From Gammaproteobacteria bacterium (GTDB lineage Bacteria > Pseudomonadota > Gammaproteobacteria > Burkholderiales > Burkholderiaceae_C): 64,000 bases of DNA. This document shows positions 35,151 to 44,700 of this stretch, one piece after another (position 1 is the first letter of the stretch; each line of letters opens with the position of its first letter). The DNA is taken from contig JAHIYE010000010.1 of NCBI GenBank assembly GCA_018815325.1, positions 62,001-126,000 on the forward strand. The letters run 5' to 3'. The notes under the pieces were generated by a model. It was not told where the DNA came from. It saw nothing but the letters and a program-made list of their open reading frames with translations, and made no database searches. Position numbers and translations under genes: made by a program.

Positions 35151-37829
35151 TTAGCGTTTGAGCAACACCTTCAGGGCATTCTGCAGGCGGCGGGCCTGTG
35201 CAGCCTCGTGTTCACAAGCCAGGATACGGGCTACATCCTGCCCCCAGGTTTGCGCAGGCAAGGGATCATTGCGCCGGGTCAACAACTGCAGTTGCAAGGC
35301 TCGGCGCTCATCCAGATGCTCTGCAGGGGTAGGTATCTCAGCCGCCATTTCCAGCCGCAGCAGGGCCTCGCCAGCCTGACCGGTGGGCGCCTGCTGCAAG
35401 GCCTGGCTCCAGCTACTGCGTGCAGCCCCTGCCGTTCGGTTGTCGAGCTCCTTGCTGCCAGGCAGCAAGGCGACATCGCGTTTTTCCCAGGCTGTGAGCA
35501 ACTGGGTCAAGGCCTCTCCATGTGCCTGCATGGCCAGTTTTTTCAATGCCTGTTGGGCATGATCCAGTGCATCTCGCTGGGCCCGGAAAGCCGCATCACC
35601 GAGACGGGGGGCCTCCACCCAGGGCCCACGCGTGTCGCCACGCGTGCCACGTGCCTCCGTACGGTCAGCGGAACGAAAATCTCTCGCCCCGCCCCTGGCA
35701 CCGTCCTTGCGGTCTCCAAACTTGCCACGCGGCGCAACCATTGGCTCAGCCTTTTTCATGCCAGGCCGGTCATCTCCGCGCACGGCAACCACCGGCTTGG
35801 GGGCAGCTTTGGGTGCGGCGACTGACGCGGCTGTTTGGCTCGGCGCCTCTTCGGGCGAAGATGACTCTTTCACTTCATTCTCATCAGCAGGCCTGGGCTC
35901 AGAGGCACCCGTGACGTCCTGAGCAGGCGCGGCCCCTGCAACAGGTTCATGGGCTGACTCAGCTTGTACCGCCGCGCGGGCCTGAGCCTGCCCCCGCAAG
36001 GCGGCATCCAGGGCATCCATGGCGGAACGGATTTTTTGCGCGTCACCCGAAGCATTGGCGGCTTCCAGCGCTTTGGCCTCCTCCAGCACCACACGGTCGC
36101 GCTCACTCAGCGATGCCGCTGCTTTCTCTCTGTCTGCCGTCTTTCGGTTGAACGCCTCATCGATCGGCTTGCGAAATGCATCCCAAAGCTTTTGCTCCTG
36201 GCGCCGCTCAAGGGGAATGGCATGCGCCTCAGCTTGCCAATGCTGTTGCAGCGCCTTGACCGCATCGACTCGAAGCACTGGTGCCGCACCCAGCACAACA
36301 GCCTCCTCCACCATGGCCTGGCGACGAGCCAGGCTCTGCTTCTGCACAGCCTCCAGCGGAGCAGCCGCATTGCCAATCGCGGCTTTCCAGAGTGGCTGCA
36401 TCTCGGCAAAGGCCTTCTCACTCAGGTGACCCGCCTCGCGCCAGCGGTCTGCAAACTGGTGCAGGATACGGTTGAAGCCTTTCCAATCGTCATCCAGTGC
36501 CGTGGTATTGGCGGCAGCCCATGCATTGACCTCCGCTATCAACGCCAGCCGCTGGGCCTTGTGTTCTGCCGCATCGGCCTTGACCTTCTCCAGCCAGGCT
36601 TGCACAACTTTGTAGGCTTCGTTGCACGCGTCGTCAAAGCGCTTCCAAAGCGCATGGTTCGGCACGCCCCCCTGATCCGTCTGCTTCCACTGCTCCCGCA
36701 GGCTGCGCAGGCTGTCCTGCATTTTTCGCCCACCTACGGCTTGTCCTTCAGGCCGCTTGAGCAAGCCTTCGGCCTTGACCACCAACTCCTCGCGCAACTG
36801 ATCCGCACGCCAGCGCTGCCAACCCTCCAGTTCTCCCGCCGCAGCAAGCGCCGCATGCACTTGCCCCTCCAGCTTGCCGTCAATGACTTTACCGAACTCC
36901 TTGAGCGCATTACGCAAGGCCGCAGCAGCCCCAGCACTGGCTTTGCCATGCCCCTCAGAGATTTCTTGCTCCAATTTTGATAGCACCTCACGCACTGCAT
37001 TCGTGGCTTTATCGCGTATTTGAGGGTCAATTTTTGGCTTCACCGGCTGCGTTACCGGCTCCAGCGGCACGCCTCGAGCCAGCCGCAATTCGTCAGCCCA
37101 TACTGGCACAGGCGGAAGGACGGCCAAAGCATCCTCTGCTGCGGCAACCGTCTGGGTCAACGCGCCATTGAAGGCATCCCACACGACCAGGAGCTGGTTA
37201 CGCGAGGCCTCCAGCAGAGGGGGGAACTTGGCATCCACACTGAGCCAATTGCCATCGGCCTGCAAGTCTGCCGCTTGCGATTGCCAATGCGCGACATCTG
37301 CACGCAGGGTGTCCCATACTCCTTGGGCATCACGCCATGACTTTGTTGACAGCACCTCGATGCGTTGAGCCAGCAAGACGGCAGCTTCACGCTGGACCTG
37401 GACCCGGTGCTGCAAGTCCTCAATTACTTTGACACGCTCGGCCAACTGACTCTTGAGGTCGGCCAAAGGCTCCTTGCTCAATGGTGCCCCGGCCTTTGCT
37501 GCATCACGCTGCCAGGCCAGCGCGTCCGCGATATTAAGCTTGCCTGTCTCCAGCAGAGACTGGGCCTTCTGCGCCCACTCTGCGGCAATAGCCTCCTGCC
37601 CTTTGGCTCTTTTGATTTCATCGAGCTTTTCACGAAGTGGCTTTGCCGCGCCTTTGTCCTTGACGCTCAGTTCCTTAAAGACTTCCTGCATTTGCTCGAG
37701 GCTTGGGTCTCGGGCCAGCCATTCACGCACGCGCGCGGCTCGCTCGCCAGAAGTAGGCGCCGTAAAGGCCCCTGAGGTCAGGACATCCAGATGCTGTGTA
37801 TCGTGGGATTTGGAGGTAGCTTGCGTCAC
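35151..37829 (-). CDS. DUF349 domain-containing protein
   Basis: About 892 residues from the GTG at 37827-37829 (VTQATSKSHDTQHLDVL); the frame is open 96 bases further but needs a TTG start and would enter a hairpin region. Several DUF349 repeats are recognisable by the LWKRFDDACNEAYKVV, WKGFNRILHQFADRW and KLWDAFRKPIDEAFNRK patterns (about residues 405-615). An acidic/alanine linker and a basic Arg/Gly stretch (GKFGDRKDGARGGARDFRS, about 740-770) follow, then a helical C-terminus. It is largely helical and soluble, of unknown function. Residues near 298-320 are encoded within a copy of the dispersed repeat. It is transcribed alone, downstream of a structured RNA candidate. Confidence 0.8.
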   Translation of the reverse strand: MTQATSKSHDTQHLDVLTSGAFTAPTSGERAARVREWLARDPSLEQMQEVFKELSVKDKGAAKPLREKLDEIKRAKGQEAIAAEWAQKAQSLLETGKLNIADALAWQRDAAKAGAPLSKEPLADLKSQLAERVKVIEDLQHRVQVQREAAVLLAQRIEVLSTKSWRDAQGVWDTLRADVAHWQSQAADLQADGNWLSVDAKFPPLLEASRNQLLVVWDAFNGALTQTVAAAEDALAVLPPVPVWADELRLARGVPLEPVTQPVKPKIDPQIRDKATNAVREVLSKLEQEISEGHGKASAGAAAALRNALKEFGKVIDGKLEGQVHAALAAAGELEGWQRWRADQLREELVVKAEGLLKRPEGQAVGGRKMQDSLRSLREQWKQTDQGGVPNHALWKRFDDACNEAYKVVQAWLEKVKADAAEHKAQRLALIAEVNAWAAANTTALDDDWKGFNRILHQFADRWREAGHLSEKAFAEMQPLWKAAIGNAAAPLEAVQKQSLARRQAMVEEAVVLGAAPVLRVDAVKALQQHWQAEAHAIPLERRQEQKLWDAFRKPIDEAFNRKTADREKAAASLSERDRVVLEEAKALEAANASGDAQKIRSAMDALDAALRGQAQARAAVQAESAHEPVAGAAPAQDVTGASEPRPADENEVKESSSPEEAPSQTAASVAAPKAAPKPVVAVRGDDRPGMKKAEPMVAPRGKFGDRKDGARGGARDFRSADRTEARGTRGDTRGPWVEAPRLGDAAFRAQRDALDHAQQALKKLAMQAHGEALTQLLTAWEKRDVALLPGSKELDNRTAGAARSSWSQALQQAPTGQAGEALLRLEMAAEIPTPAEHLDERRALQLQLLTRRNDPLPAQTWGQDVARILACEHEAAQARRLQNALKVLLKR
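36969..37037. repeat. in-frame copy of the dispersed repeat within the DUF349 gene
   Basis: Running from TCCAATTTTGATAGCACCTC to GAGGGTCAATTTTTGG, this 69-base stretch has the same order of elements as the copies at 28281-28342 and 48973-49032: an AT-rich TTTGATAGC arm, a CGC-rich centre, and a GAGG..AAAA-type end. It is translated in frame without interrupting the protein. Confidence 0.4.
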
Positions 37830-37916
37830 GTCGGTGGCTTCGGGTAAGGTGGATTGGCAAATAAGAGCCAAACCTCTATTTTCACAGGGTTTTGGCCAAG
37901 CCGACGCTCCGGGCTC

Positions 37917-37965
37917 CAAATACAAGAAAGCCCGGAGAGTTGGCCTGAAGCCAACTTGCCGGGCT
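37917..37965 (-). terminator. terminator-like hairpin ahead of the DUF349 gene
   Basis: On the minus strand AGCCCGG-type arms (37965-37959 with 37935-37929) and GCCAACT-type arms (37956-37950 with 37944-37938) stack around a 2x2 internal loop and a 5-base loop. They are followed by the imperfect U tract TTTCTTGTATTT. It lies about 90 bases before the DUF349 start codon, so it would either end a small RNA or attenuate the gene. Confidence 0.6.
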
Positions 37966-38150
37966 CGACAGCTGGCTCAAGGCCCATGCCGTCATGGTTT
38001 AGCAGAAGGGAGAGTCGAGTCCCCAATGCACAGGAAGCAAGAGATTACTTCCAAAATTTGCCGGGATCGCTTCATCCAGGCCACCCGAAGGTAGGGACTG
38101 GCTACTGCCGACAGATTGCTTGTTCACACAAGCATGGCAAGAATAGTCCC
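37917..38150 (-). ncRNA. candidate structured RNA or 5' leader of the DUF349 gene
   Basis: On the minus strand this gap folds into several local stems. GGGACT/AGTCCC (38150-38145 with 38099-38094) encloses TGCC/GGCA and a 7-bp hairpin with a GTGA loop (38134-38128, 38123-38117). CTACC-TTCG-GGTGG (38094-38081) is a C(UUCG)G tetraloop hairpin. Further hairpins are at 38052-38033 and 37997-37984, and a large two-part stem at 37965-37929 is followed by TTTCTTGTATTT. The GNRA and UUCG loops and a G-U pair read only on the minus strand, where the plus strand has a C-A mismatch. No known family was recognised; it is not tmRNA, RNase P, SRP or an evident 6S RNA. It could be an attenuating leader or a small RNA. 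Confidence 0.45.
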
Positions 38151-38293
38151 GCCCGATACCGAATTCAAATTGAATTTTCAATCAAAAAATCAAGCTGATT
38201 GATCTCACCCCGTTTCCCCACTTCAACCAAGCATGGCGCGGACCTCAACGGTTTCGTTACATTTAACACGTATATAGATTTACTTTAATATTC
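38151..38293. other. AT-rich intergenic spacer with a 15-bp palindrome
   Basis: No gene is seen. AATTCAA-A-TTGAATT (38162-38176) is a perfect palindrome. It lies in the spacer of a possible minus-strand promoter with TTGAAA at 38181-38176 and TATCGG at 38158-38153, 17 bases apart. The remainder is AT-rich and leads into the plus-strand promoter at 38294. Confidence 0.5.
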
Positions 38294-38322
38294 TTGACTT
38301 GATATATTGAGCCACCTAAAAT
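38294..38322 (+). promoter_or_regulatory. predicted sigma-70 promoter for the lytic transglycosylase
   Basis: TTGACT (38294-38299), a 17-base spacer and TAAAAT (38317-38322) match the consensus at 5 of 6 positions in each hexamer. Transcription would begin near 38329 and give a leader of about 180 bases, starting with a GTCCCC/GGGGAC hairpin (38330-38335 with 38344-38349). Confidence 0.65.
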
Positions 38323-38402
38323 TCGCCCGTCCCCGACCTTTATAGGGGACAACCCGAATCCCGCTGCCGACCCCGGCTAAATCAATTCTTGCCAATGTCT
38401 GG

Positions 38403-38513
38403 ATGACGATGCAGGATATTGATGGCGTATCCAACCAGACGAGGTGCCTCTGTCATGACACTGCCAAGCAGTACTTCATCACAAGGCCCACGCGAGAAGA
38501 GGTAGTGCTATGA
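38403..38513 (+). CDS. possible 36-codon upstream ORF coupled to the transglycosylase
   Basis: ATG at 38403 opens a 36-codon frame (MTMQDIDGVSNQTRCLCHDT...) whose TGA overlaps the next ATG as ATGA at 38510-38513, the same coupling used by many real genes here. It has no strong ribosome site. The frame is open upstream to a TAG at 38341-38343, still without a better start. It has no recognised family, no membrane segment and two cysteines in a CLC pair. It could be a leader peptide that sets translation of the downstream enzyme, or chance. Confidence 0.3.
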   Translation: MTMQDIDGVSNQTRCLCHDTAKQYFITRPTREEVVL

Positions 38514-39319
38514 CAGCGACAGAAAAACTCAGCCGAGGCATACGGACTTTCGCATCCGATGTGGCTCAGGGCTTTTTTGAAATCACACACAACGGCTTTG
38601 CCCTCTTGGGACTGGTCGTGATGTTTGCCGCCATCACCCTGACGGCCCGGCCTGAACTGCGACAGGCGGGAGAGCTGCAGTTGATGAGTTGGCTTAAATC
38701 CCGCCAGATCACGATCATGGGTATTGAAGTGGACGCGGATGCGATTGAGCGCGCCACTGCGCTCAATCCCAAAGACTTGCCCAAGCAACAGGCCGCCGTC
38801 GCCTACTGGCTCAGCAAGAAATACCGTGTGGCACCAGAGCCTCTGAGTGCCTTGGTTGCCGAAGCCTATGAAATCGGTGCCCGTATACAGCTCGACCCCA
38901 CCCTGATTCTTGCCGTCATGGCCGTGGAATCCGGCTTTAACCCCTTTGCGCAGAGCCCCGTGGGTGCGCAGGGGTTGATGCAGGTCATGACCCGGGTGCA
39001 CAGTGACAAATACGAAAGCTTTGGAGGAAAACTAGCCGCCTTTGACCCGCTGACCAATCTGCGTGTAGGCACCAAAGTGCTTCAGGAGTGCATCGAACGC
39101 GCTGGCTCGCTGGAAGGCGGTTTGCGCTACTACGTTGGCGCTGCCAACCTGCCAGACGATGGTGGCTATGCGATGAAGGTCATGGCTGAGCATGCCCGTC
39201 TGTATCTTGTTGCCACGGGACGCGCTTTGCCAAGCCAACCGCCCCTGTTGATCCCGGTGGTCTCGCCGGCCAAGTCAAATGCTTATGTCGAAAAGGTAGC
39301 AACCCTCGCCAACCCCTGA
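38510..39319 (+). CDS. lytic transglycosylase (SLT domain), membrane anchored
   Basis: 269 residues. One membrane segment (ITHNGFALLGLVVMFAAITL, about 25-44) anchors it. The SLT/lysozyme-like domain begins near residue 120 with YEIGARIQLDPTLILAVMAV. It carries the catalytic glutamate in VESGFNPFAQSPVGAQGLMQ, and continues with DPLTNLRVGTKVLQE. It cleaves peptidoglycan glycan strands with 1,6-anhydro ends. It is preceded by a consensus promoter and a long leader, and followed by the glyA riboswitch region. Confidence 0.88.
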   Translation: MTATEKLSRGIRTFASDVAQGFFEITHNGFALLGLVVMFAAITLTARPELRQAGELQLMSWLKSRQITIMGIEVDADAIERATALNPKDLPKQQAAVAYWLSKKYRVAPEPLSALVAEAYEIGARIQLDPTLILAVMAVESGFNPFAQSPVGAQGLMQVMTRVHSDKYESFGGKLAAFDPLTNLRVGTKVLQECIERAGSLEGGLRYYVGAANLPDDGGYAMKVMAEHARLYLVATGRALPSQPPLLIPVVSPAKSNAYVEKVATLANP

Positions 39320-39372
39320 GCTGAAACGGCAGCCGGAACCCCGGCCCTTCCTCTCAGCTACACTTACACAGT

Positions 39373-39492
39373 ACGCGACTGGCGATAAGCGCACGGGCTC
39401 AAGTGGCCCGTTGTGCTGACGTGGGACACCACGGGGGAGCGTACCGCACGGGTCATAAGACCGATGCGTTTAGCCGTTCGCCTGGGCAGCCC
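39373..39492 (+). ncRNA. ZTP (pfl) riboswitch upstream of glyA
   Basis: Conserved pfl-motif blocks appear in order: GCGACTGGCG (39375-39384), GTGGGACACCACGGGGGAGCG (39421-39441) and CCGTTCGCCTGGGCAGCC (39474-39491). The element ends 41 bases before the glyA ATG. This class senses ZTP/ZMP, signals of low 10-formyl-tetrahydrofolate, and turns on one-carbon genes such as glyA. Between the first two blocks a long hairpin (AGCGCACGGGC with GGCCCGTTGTGCT) is inserted. Confidence 0.88.
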
Positions 39493-39532
39493 TTGTTTAT
39501 CCAGACAGGGACCAGCGTCTTCCCGGACTGCC

Positions 39533-40777
39533 ATGTACAACCGCAATATTCTTGTAGAACAAACCGATCCCGAACTCTGGGCCGCCATCCAGGCCGAAAA
39601 CGCCAGGCAAGAACACCACATCGAGCTGATTGCCAGCGAAAACTACGCTTCGCCAGCCGTCATGGCGGCACAAGGCTCCCAACTTACCAACAAATACGCT
39701 GAGGGCTATCCTGGCAAGCGCTACTACGGTGGCTGCGAGCACGTGGATGTGGCCGAGCAATTAGCGCTTGACCGTATCAAGCAGATCTTTGGTGCCGATG
39801 CCGCCAACGTGCAGCCTCATTGCGGCGCCTCGGCCAACGAAGCTGTCTTCCTGGCTTTCCTCAAGCCCGGTGACACCATCATGGGCATGAGCCTGGCCGA
39901 AGGTGGCCACCTGACCCATGGCATGGCCTTGAACATGAGCGGCAAGTGGTTCAACGTCATTTCCTACGGCCTGAATGCCAAGGAAGAGATCGACTATGAC
40001 GCCATGGAGAAAAAGGCGCAAGAGAGCAAGCCGAAGCTCATCATCGCCGGTGCCTCGGCCTATTCGCTGGCCATTGACTTCGCCCGCTTTGCCAAAGTAG
40101 CCAAGGACGTTGGCGCGATTTTCATGGTGGACATGGCCCATTACGCTGGCCTCATTGCTGCAGGCGTCTACCCCAACCCGGTACCGCATGCCGACGTGGT
40201 GACATCCACGACTCACAAAAGCCTGCGTGGCCCGCGCGGCGGCATCATCCTCATGAAGGCCCAACACGAGAAAGCCATCAACAGCGCCATCTTCCCTGGC
40301 TTGCAAGGCGGCCCGCTGATGCACGTAATCGCGGCCAAGGCAGTGGCGTTCAAGGAGGCGCTGACGCCCGAGTTCAAAACCTATCAGCAGCAGGTCCTGA
40401 AAAACGCCCAAGTTGTGGCCGAGACACTGACCCAGCGAGGCCTTCGTATCGTCAGTGGCCGTACGGAAAGCCACCTGATGCTGGTCGATCTCCGCTCCAA
40501 GGGCATCACCGGCAAGGAAGCCGAGGCTGTGCTGGGTTCTGCCCACATGACCATCAACAAGAATGCCATCCCGAATGACCCCGAAAAGCCCATGGTCACC
40601 AGCGGCGTTCGCATTGGCACACCCGCCATGACCACCCGAGGCTTCAAGGATGAGGAAGCACGCATGACGGCCAACCTGATCGCGGATGTGCTCGACAACC
40701 CGCGTGACGAGACCAACATTGCTGCGGTACGTGCCAAGGTCAATGCGCTGACCAGCCGCTTCCCGGTCTACCGCTAA
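39533..40777 (+). CDS. glyA: serine hydroxymethyltransferase
   Basis: 414 residues from the ATG at 39533 ([16 protein letters not shown]); upstream in-frame codons lie inside the riboswitch. It is a fold-type I PLP enzyme: [34 protein letters not shown], substrate loop and the PLP lysine in [14 protein letters not shown]. It interconverts serine and glycine with transfer of a one-carbon unit to tetrahydrofolate. The ZTP riboswitch in its leader indicates control by folate one-carbon status. nrdR follows 23 bases later. Confidence 0.98.
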   Translation: MYNRNILVEQTDPELWAAIQAENARQEHHIELIASENYASPAVMAAQGSQLTNKYAEGYPGKRYYGGCEHVDVAEQLALDRIKQIFGADAANVQPHCGASANEAVFLAFLKPGDTIMGMSLAEGGHLTHGMALNMSGKWFNVISYGLNAKEEIDYDAMEKKAQESKPKLIIAGASAYSLAIDFARFAKVAKDVGAIFMVDMAHYAGLIAAGVYPNPVPHADVVTSTTHKSLRGPRGGIILMKAQHEKAINSAIFPGLQGGPLMHVIAAKAVAFKEALTPEFKTYQQQVLKNAQVVAETLTQRGLRIVSGRTESHLMLVDLRSKGITGKEAEAVLGSAHMTINKNAIPNDPEKPMVTSGVRIGTPAMTTRGFKDEEARMTANLIADVLDNPRDETNIAAVRAKVNALTSRFPVYR

Positions 40778-40800
40778 GTCAGCGATTTGCTACTGACGCG

Positions 40801-41250
40801 ATGAAATGCCCCTTCTGCGGCCACTCTGAAACCCAGGTGGTTGAAACCAGGATATCCGAAGAAGGGGACTTCATCCGGCGTCGGCGTCAATGCAGCGACT
40901 GCGAAAAACGCTTCACCACGTATGAACGACCGGATGTCAACTACCCCACCATCGTCAAGAAAGACGGGCGTCGCATCGAGTACGACCGCATCAAAGTGCT
41001 GGCTTCGATGAACCTGGCCTTACGCAAACGCCCGGTGAGCACCGAGCAGATCGACAGCGCCATTGAACGCATCGAGGAAAAACTGCTTACACTGGGCTTG
41101 CGCGAGTTGCCTTCACAACGAGTCGGGGAACTCGTGATGCGCGAACTCAAGAAGCTCGACAAGATTGCCTATATCCGCTTTGCCAGCGTCTACAGGCGCT
41201 TTGAAGATATTGACGACTTCAAGACCTTGGTAGATGAGTTCAGGCGCTAG
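40801..41250 (+). CDS. nrdR: transcriptional repressor NrdR
   Basis: 149 residues. The N-terminal zinc ribbon [15 protein letters not shown] pairs with [13 protein letters not shown]. The ATP-cone follows with [20 protein letters not shown]. It binds ATP/dATP and represses ribonucleotide reductase genes. The glyA-nrdR-ribD order is ancestral in betaproteobacteria; here the pilin cassette separates nrdR from ribD. Confidence 0.97.
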   Translation: MKCPFCGHSETQVVETRISEEGDFIRRRRQCSDCEKRFTTYERPDVNYPTIVKKDGRRIEYDRIKVLASMNLALRKRPVSTEQIDSAIERIEEKLLTLGLRELPSQRVGELVMRELKKLDKIAYIRFASVYRRFEDIDDFKTLVDEFRR

Positions 41251-41276
41251 CCACGCCAGTCAAGAACTCTTACTAT

Positions 41277-41726
41277 TCATTTCCAGCACACCGTGACATC
41301 ACCCGCTGCCCCCCGGGCACCAGTATTGGTGATAGTAAGTGCTCCACAAGTATCCGCTGTCATCGAGCCTTGGGGCGTGGCGGTCAAGGTATAGGAGTTG
41401 CTCGTCACCGCCACCGTCATCGTATAGCGTGGCGCACTAACTGGGATGCTAATCAGCCGCGCGGGTAAAGTTGGGCTATCGGTCCCACCCGACGTTACTG
41501 AGTAGCGATTGTTTGCAGAGTAATAACGCTCCATGAATTGCTGCGCTTCCAGCAATGCCGTGCGCGCTTCCGCACGAGCGCCACGCTGGACGTAGGCCGT
41601 ATAACTCGGATAGGCGATTGCGCCGAGAATGCCAATGATTGCGACCACAATCATTGCTTCAATCAGGGTAAATCCACGAGAGGTTCGCAATGAAAGGGAG
41701 CTGCGATTGATGCAATTTGAGTACAT
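41277..41726 (-). CDS. pilE: type IV pilin-like protein PilE
   Basis: 149 residues. The class III prepilin leader ends in TSRG/FTLIEAMIVVAIIGILGA, with the usual Glu5 and a hydrophobic helix; PilD would cleave after Gly. The head contains a C-terminal cysteine pair (TCGALTI and VTVCWK) that can form the D-region disulfide. It is the last gene of the minor pilin operon, 24 bases after pilY1, and is probably a minor pilin rather than the main pilus subunit. Confidence 0.88.
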   Translation of the reverse strand: MYSNCINRSSLSLRTSRGFTLIEAMIVVAIIGILGAIAYPSYTAYVQRGARAEARTALLEAQQFMERYYSANNRYSVTSGGTDSPTLPARLISIPVSAPRYTMTVAVTSNSYTLTATPQGSMTADTCGALTITNTGARGAAGDVTVCWK

Positions 41727-41750
41727 GAACAGATCCTAGTTTGATCCCAA

Positions 41751-44700
41751 TTACCGAATGGGAGGATTGATGATTCGGCGCCAAGCCCGGTCTTTGATCG
41801 ACTTAGCTGTTGTACCCGGAGGAGTGACCTCATCTTCAATACAAGTCATCGTAGAGCTACCTGTTGATACATCGACACCACGATGAAAGCCCGGTAGGCA
41901 AACACCGCCGCCAGTATCTTTGTTATCCCCTTTAAGAAAAACGTCAATACCATCTGCATTTGTTGCAAATCCAGTTGAATTTTTGTCCACCGCGTCGATG
42001 ATTCCATCCCCATTGGTATCGAACATGGGGTATTCAGGATTTTGCCCCGTTAACAACGGGATGAATAAGTTGATTCCGGGTGCTGTCGCGCTGTCACATA
42101 CAAGTACATTCTGAGCTGGCGCCACCAGTCCGAATAAAGCAATTTTGCTACTGACCAGTTGAGCTGGATAAATCATTCGCATACCAGCTGCAATCACACC
42201 CGCAGTGCTGTTTGAAAGATCAAGAAACCAACCTTGACTCGTTGCCCAGTTCACTGCTACGCCGCTGACGTCATAAAAATTTTGCGCATTAGCTCCTGTA
42301 AAAACACCGATGGTACGAGGAATCAGCTGACTTCGAGTCAGAGGACGAGGCGTAGTATCACCCGCCAGATCACGCACTCCGTAGATCGTCTGTACTGCAC
42401 CATTGTTGGCATCAGCTTCCGTCAGTAGTTGACCACTGCCAAACGCAACCAGCGTCCCTCCTAAAGGATGATCCGCAATGACGGGCGCCTGGGTAATGGG
42501 TTGAGGCTGGCTGGCACTATCGTAGGCCCGGAAAAATGGCAGCCCTCCGGAGATCGAGAAACCGCTTGAGGCTGTCGCGTCATAGTTCATTTTCCATAAC
42601 TGCCCTTTGATATCCCCGGCAAAAAGCGCTGTGATGTAGCCCTGCGAGTCTTTCTGTATCGCTACACCGCCCAATCCATTTCCAGGCCCGGCATCAACAG
42701 TTAGCTTGTTGATGCTGGCGGTCTCAAGATCCACAACAAACAAAACTGCTTTGCCAGCATCGCTGAAATAGCCATTACCAAACACTGCAACCCATTTACC
42801 GTTCGGCAAAACACCGACCCCGATCGGGGAATATACATACCCCAGATCACTGTCGTTACTGCTATTCAACTCCCAGCGAATCGTGGCAGCCCCCAGGTTC
42901 GATGTATCAGTTACATCCAGAGCATAGACCCCTCTTCCTCCAGCGCCGAATGAGCCGACCAGATAGTTACGCCAACTCGCCACCGAAGCACCAGGTGCCT
43001 TTACATAGGCATCTGTCTCCTGCAGGGCGCCATCGACAAAGAACTGGTGAGGTAGGGTGGTGCCATAGTTCTTATCGGTTAACTTTGGCAAATTCTCATA
43101 TACCGTTCGCGGAACATACGCAAATACCTCTTTCCCATCCTCTGTCACCGTTGCCCCAAGAGTATCCTTAAATGCATGGAGCATGCCATCATTACTGCCT
43201 GAAAACAAAACTGCAGTCCTTGAAGATTTTTGGACAAGAAAAGCGTTATAGGTCGCACCAATCGTTGGCAAGGTCCCATATTTCAAATCAACGTTACCTT
43301 TAACCAGCACTGGTGTTCCATTGATGAAGTCACCGAGAACACCATTCCGCTGGCGGAAAGGTTGTCCCGCTCCCTCCTGTGCGCGATTACCACGCAGGAA
43401 ATCAACGAGTCCATTGGTATATGTTGTGCCGATACTCCCCAAAGCGGACTGATTGGCGGAGCTGATAGTGGCCCAGGTAAATGACACAGCCGCTGGGGTT
43501 GACAATCCTGTATCCCACGTAAAGATCTTGCGCTGACTCCAAAGTGGAAGCTTGGCTTCGGCGTTCCAGATGAGAGCGCCGGGTTGGCCATTTGCATCAA
43601 GCGCGATGGACTGCACATCACCGGTCCAATCTCCAGTCCGGTACATGGGTACATACTTGCGGTTACTGGTTTGCAAAGTGGTGGCCGCAGCCGCAACACC
43701 GGCCTCTCGCAACTCACGCTGTACAGCCTGTCCAAGCGAAGTTCGAATTGCTGAGGCTAACTCGGTTGGATCTTTGGCGCTAAAAAACTCACCCCGGCTA
43801 TTTAACGCCGCATGCCAGAGGTCATCAATCTCATCGCTTCCCCAAACTTTGGTTGGCGGATCGCTGCTCAATGCACTCAGATCTGTTTTCGGATTCAAAG
43901 TGCCCCGCACGCCGAGTCCCACCGTGAAATTCACCATGTTCTGCCAGTAAGCAGGGTTTGTAGTTGAGGCGACAACTTTGTTGTTCGTATCAGGCTGCAG
44001 ATCACTGTACCAATATTTCATGGCAAAGTCAGCCAGCATATCGCTGCTGCCATCCTTGTAAGGCCTGACTGGTTGGTATGTATAGCCGCCACTGATGGCT
44101 GGCCCGATATTGTTATCAATATTGCCTATCGCACTCACGTCGGGATTCCAGCCGGTCGTACTGTCATTCCAATAGCCATCAGTCATCATGATCTGATAAG
44201 AACGACGACAAGTTTTATTATCAGCGACAACATTTCCAGTTTGGCCCGGATTATCAGTCCATGGCCCCTTGGAATCAGTGCGGGAATAGTATTGACCAAC
44301 ATCGTTCATGGCGCGACGCAAAGGCGTTCCGCTGTTGGCAGGCAACGCATCCAGCCAAGAGAAAAATTCCACCCTTCTAGTCGAATTAAAGTCTCTCACA
44401 CCAGACTGAATTGTCTTGGTATATACATCGTCAATCGATGTCGAGCTTGAATTAATGCGGCCATAACCTAGCCTAAAATTACTTAGGGTGACCTCGCTGA
44501 AAGCCTCGCCCATCGAGCCACGCGCTAGCAAATTACGGGTACGGTAATAAGTAAACCAATTGGCAAAATTCTGTCGCTCTTCAGCTTGATTACATAAATT
44601 GCTCAAGGCAACACAATCATCACGTTTCTCATACTTAGTGAATGTTGTACTGCTTGGCCCATTGATCGTATAACCTGTGTATTTTGTATAGTCGCTTACT

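Noticed and set aside
38008-38024. GGGAGAGTCGAGTCCCC looked like a tRNA T-arm
   Set aside because: The loop lacks the TTC of a T-arm and there is no matching D-arm, anticodon arm or acceptor stem around it.
37917-38150. 6S RNA, tmRNA or RNase P RNA as identity of the structured region
   Set aside because: It lacks the long rod with a central bubble of 6S, the tRNA-like ends of tmRNA, and the conserved GAGGAAAGTC and ACAGAA blocks of RNase P RNA.
37999-38181. A 60-codon minus-strand frame in the intergenic region
   Set aside because: It overlaps the stems of the structured RNA candidate, has no ribosome site and matches no family; a small protein cannot be fully excluded.
38450-38475. A Pho box upstream of the lytic transglycosylase (CTGTCATGACACTGCCAAG)
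   Set aside because: Only the first unit matches the consensus; the second is poor and the position is inside the small ORF.
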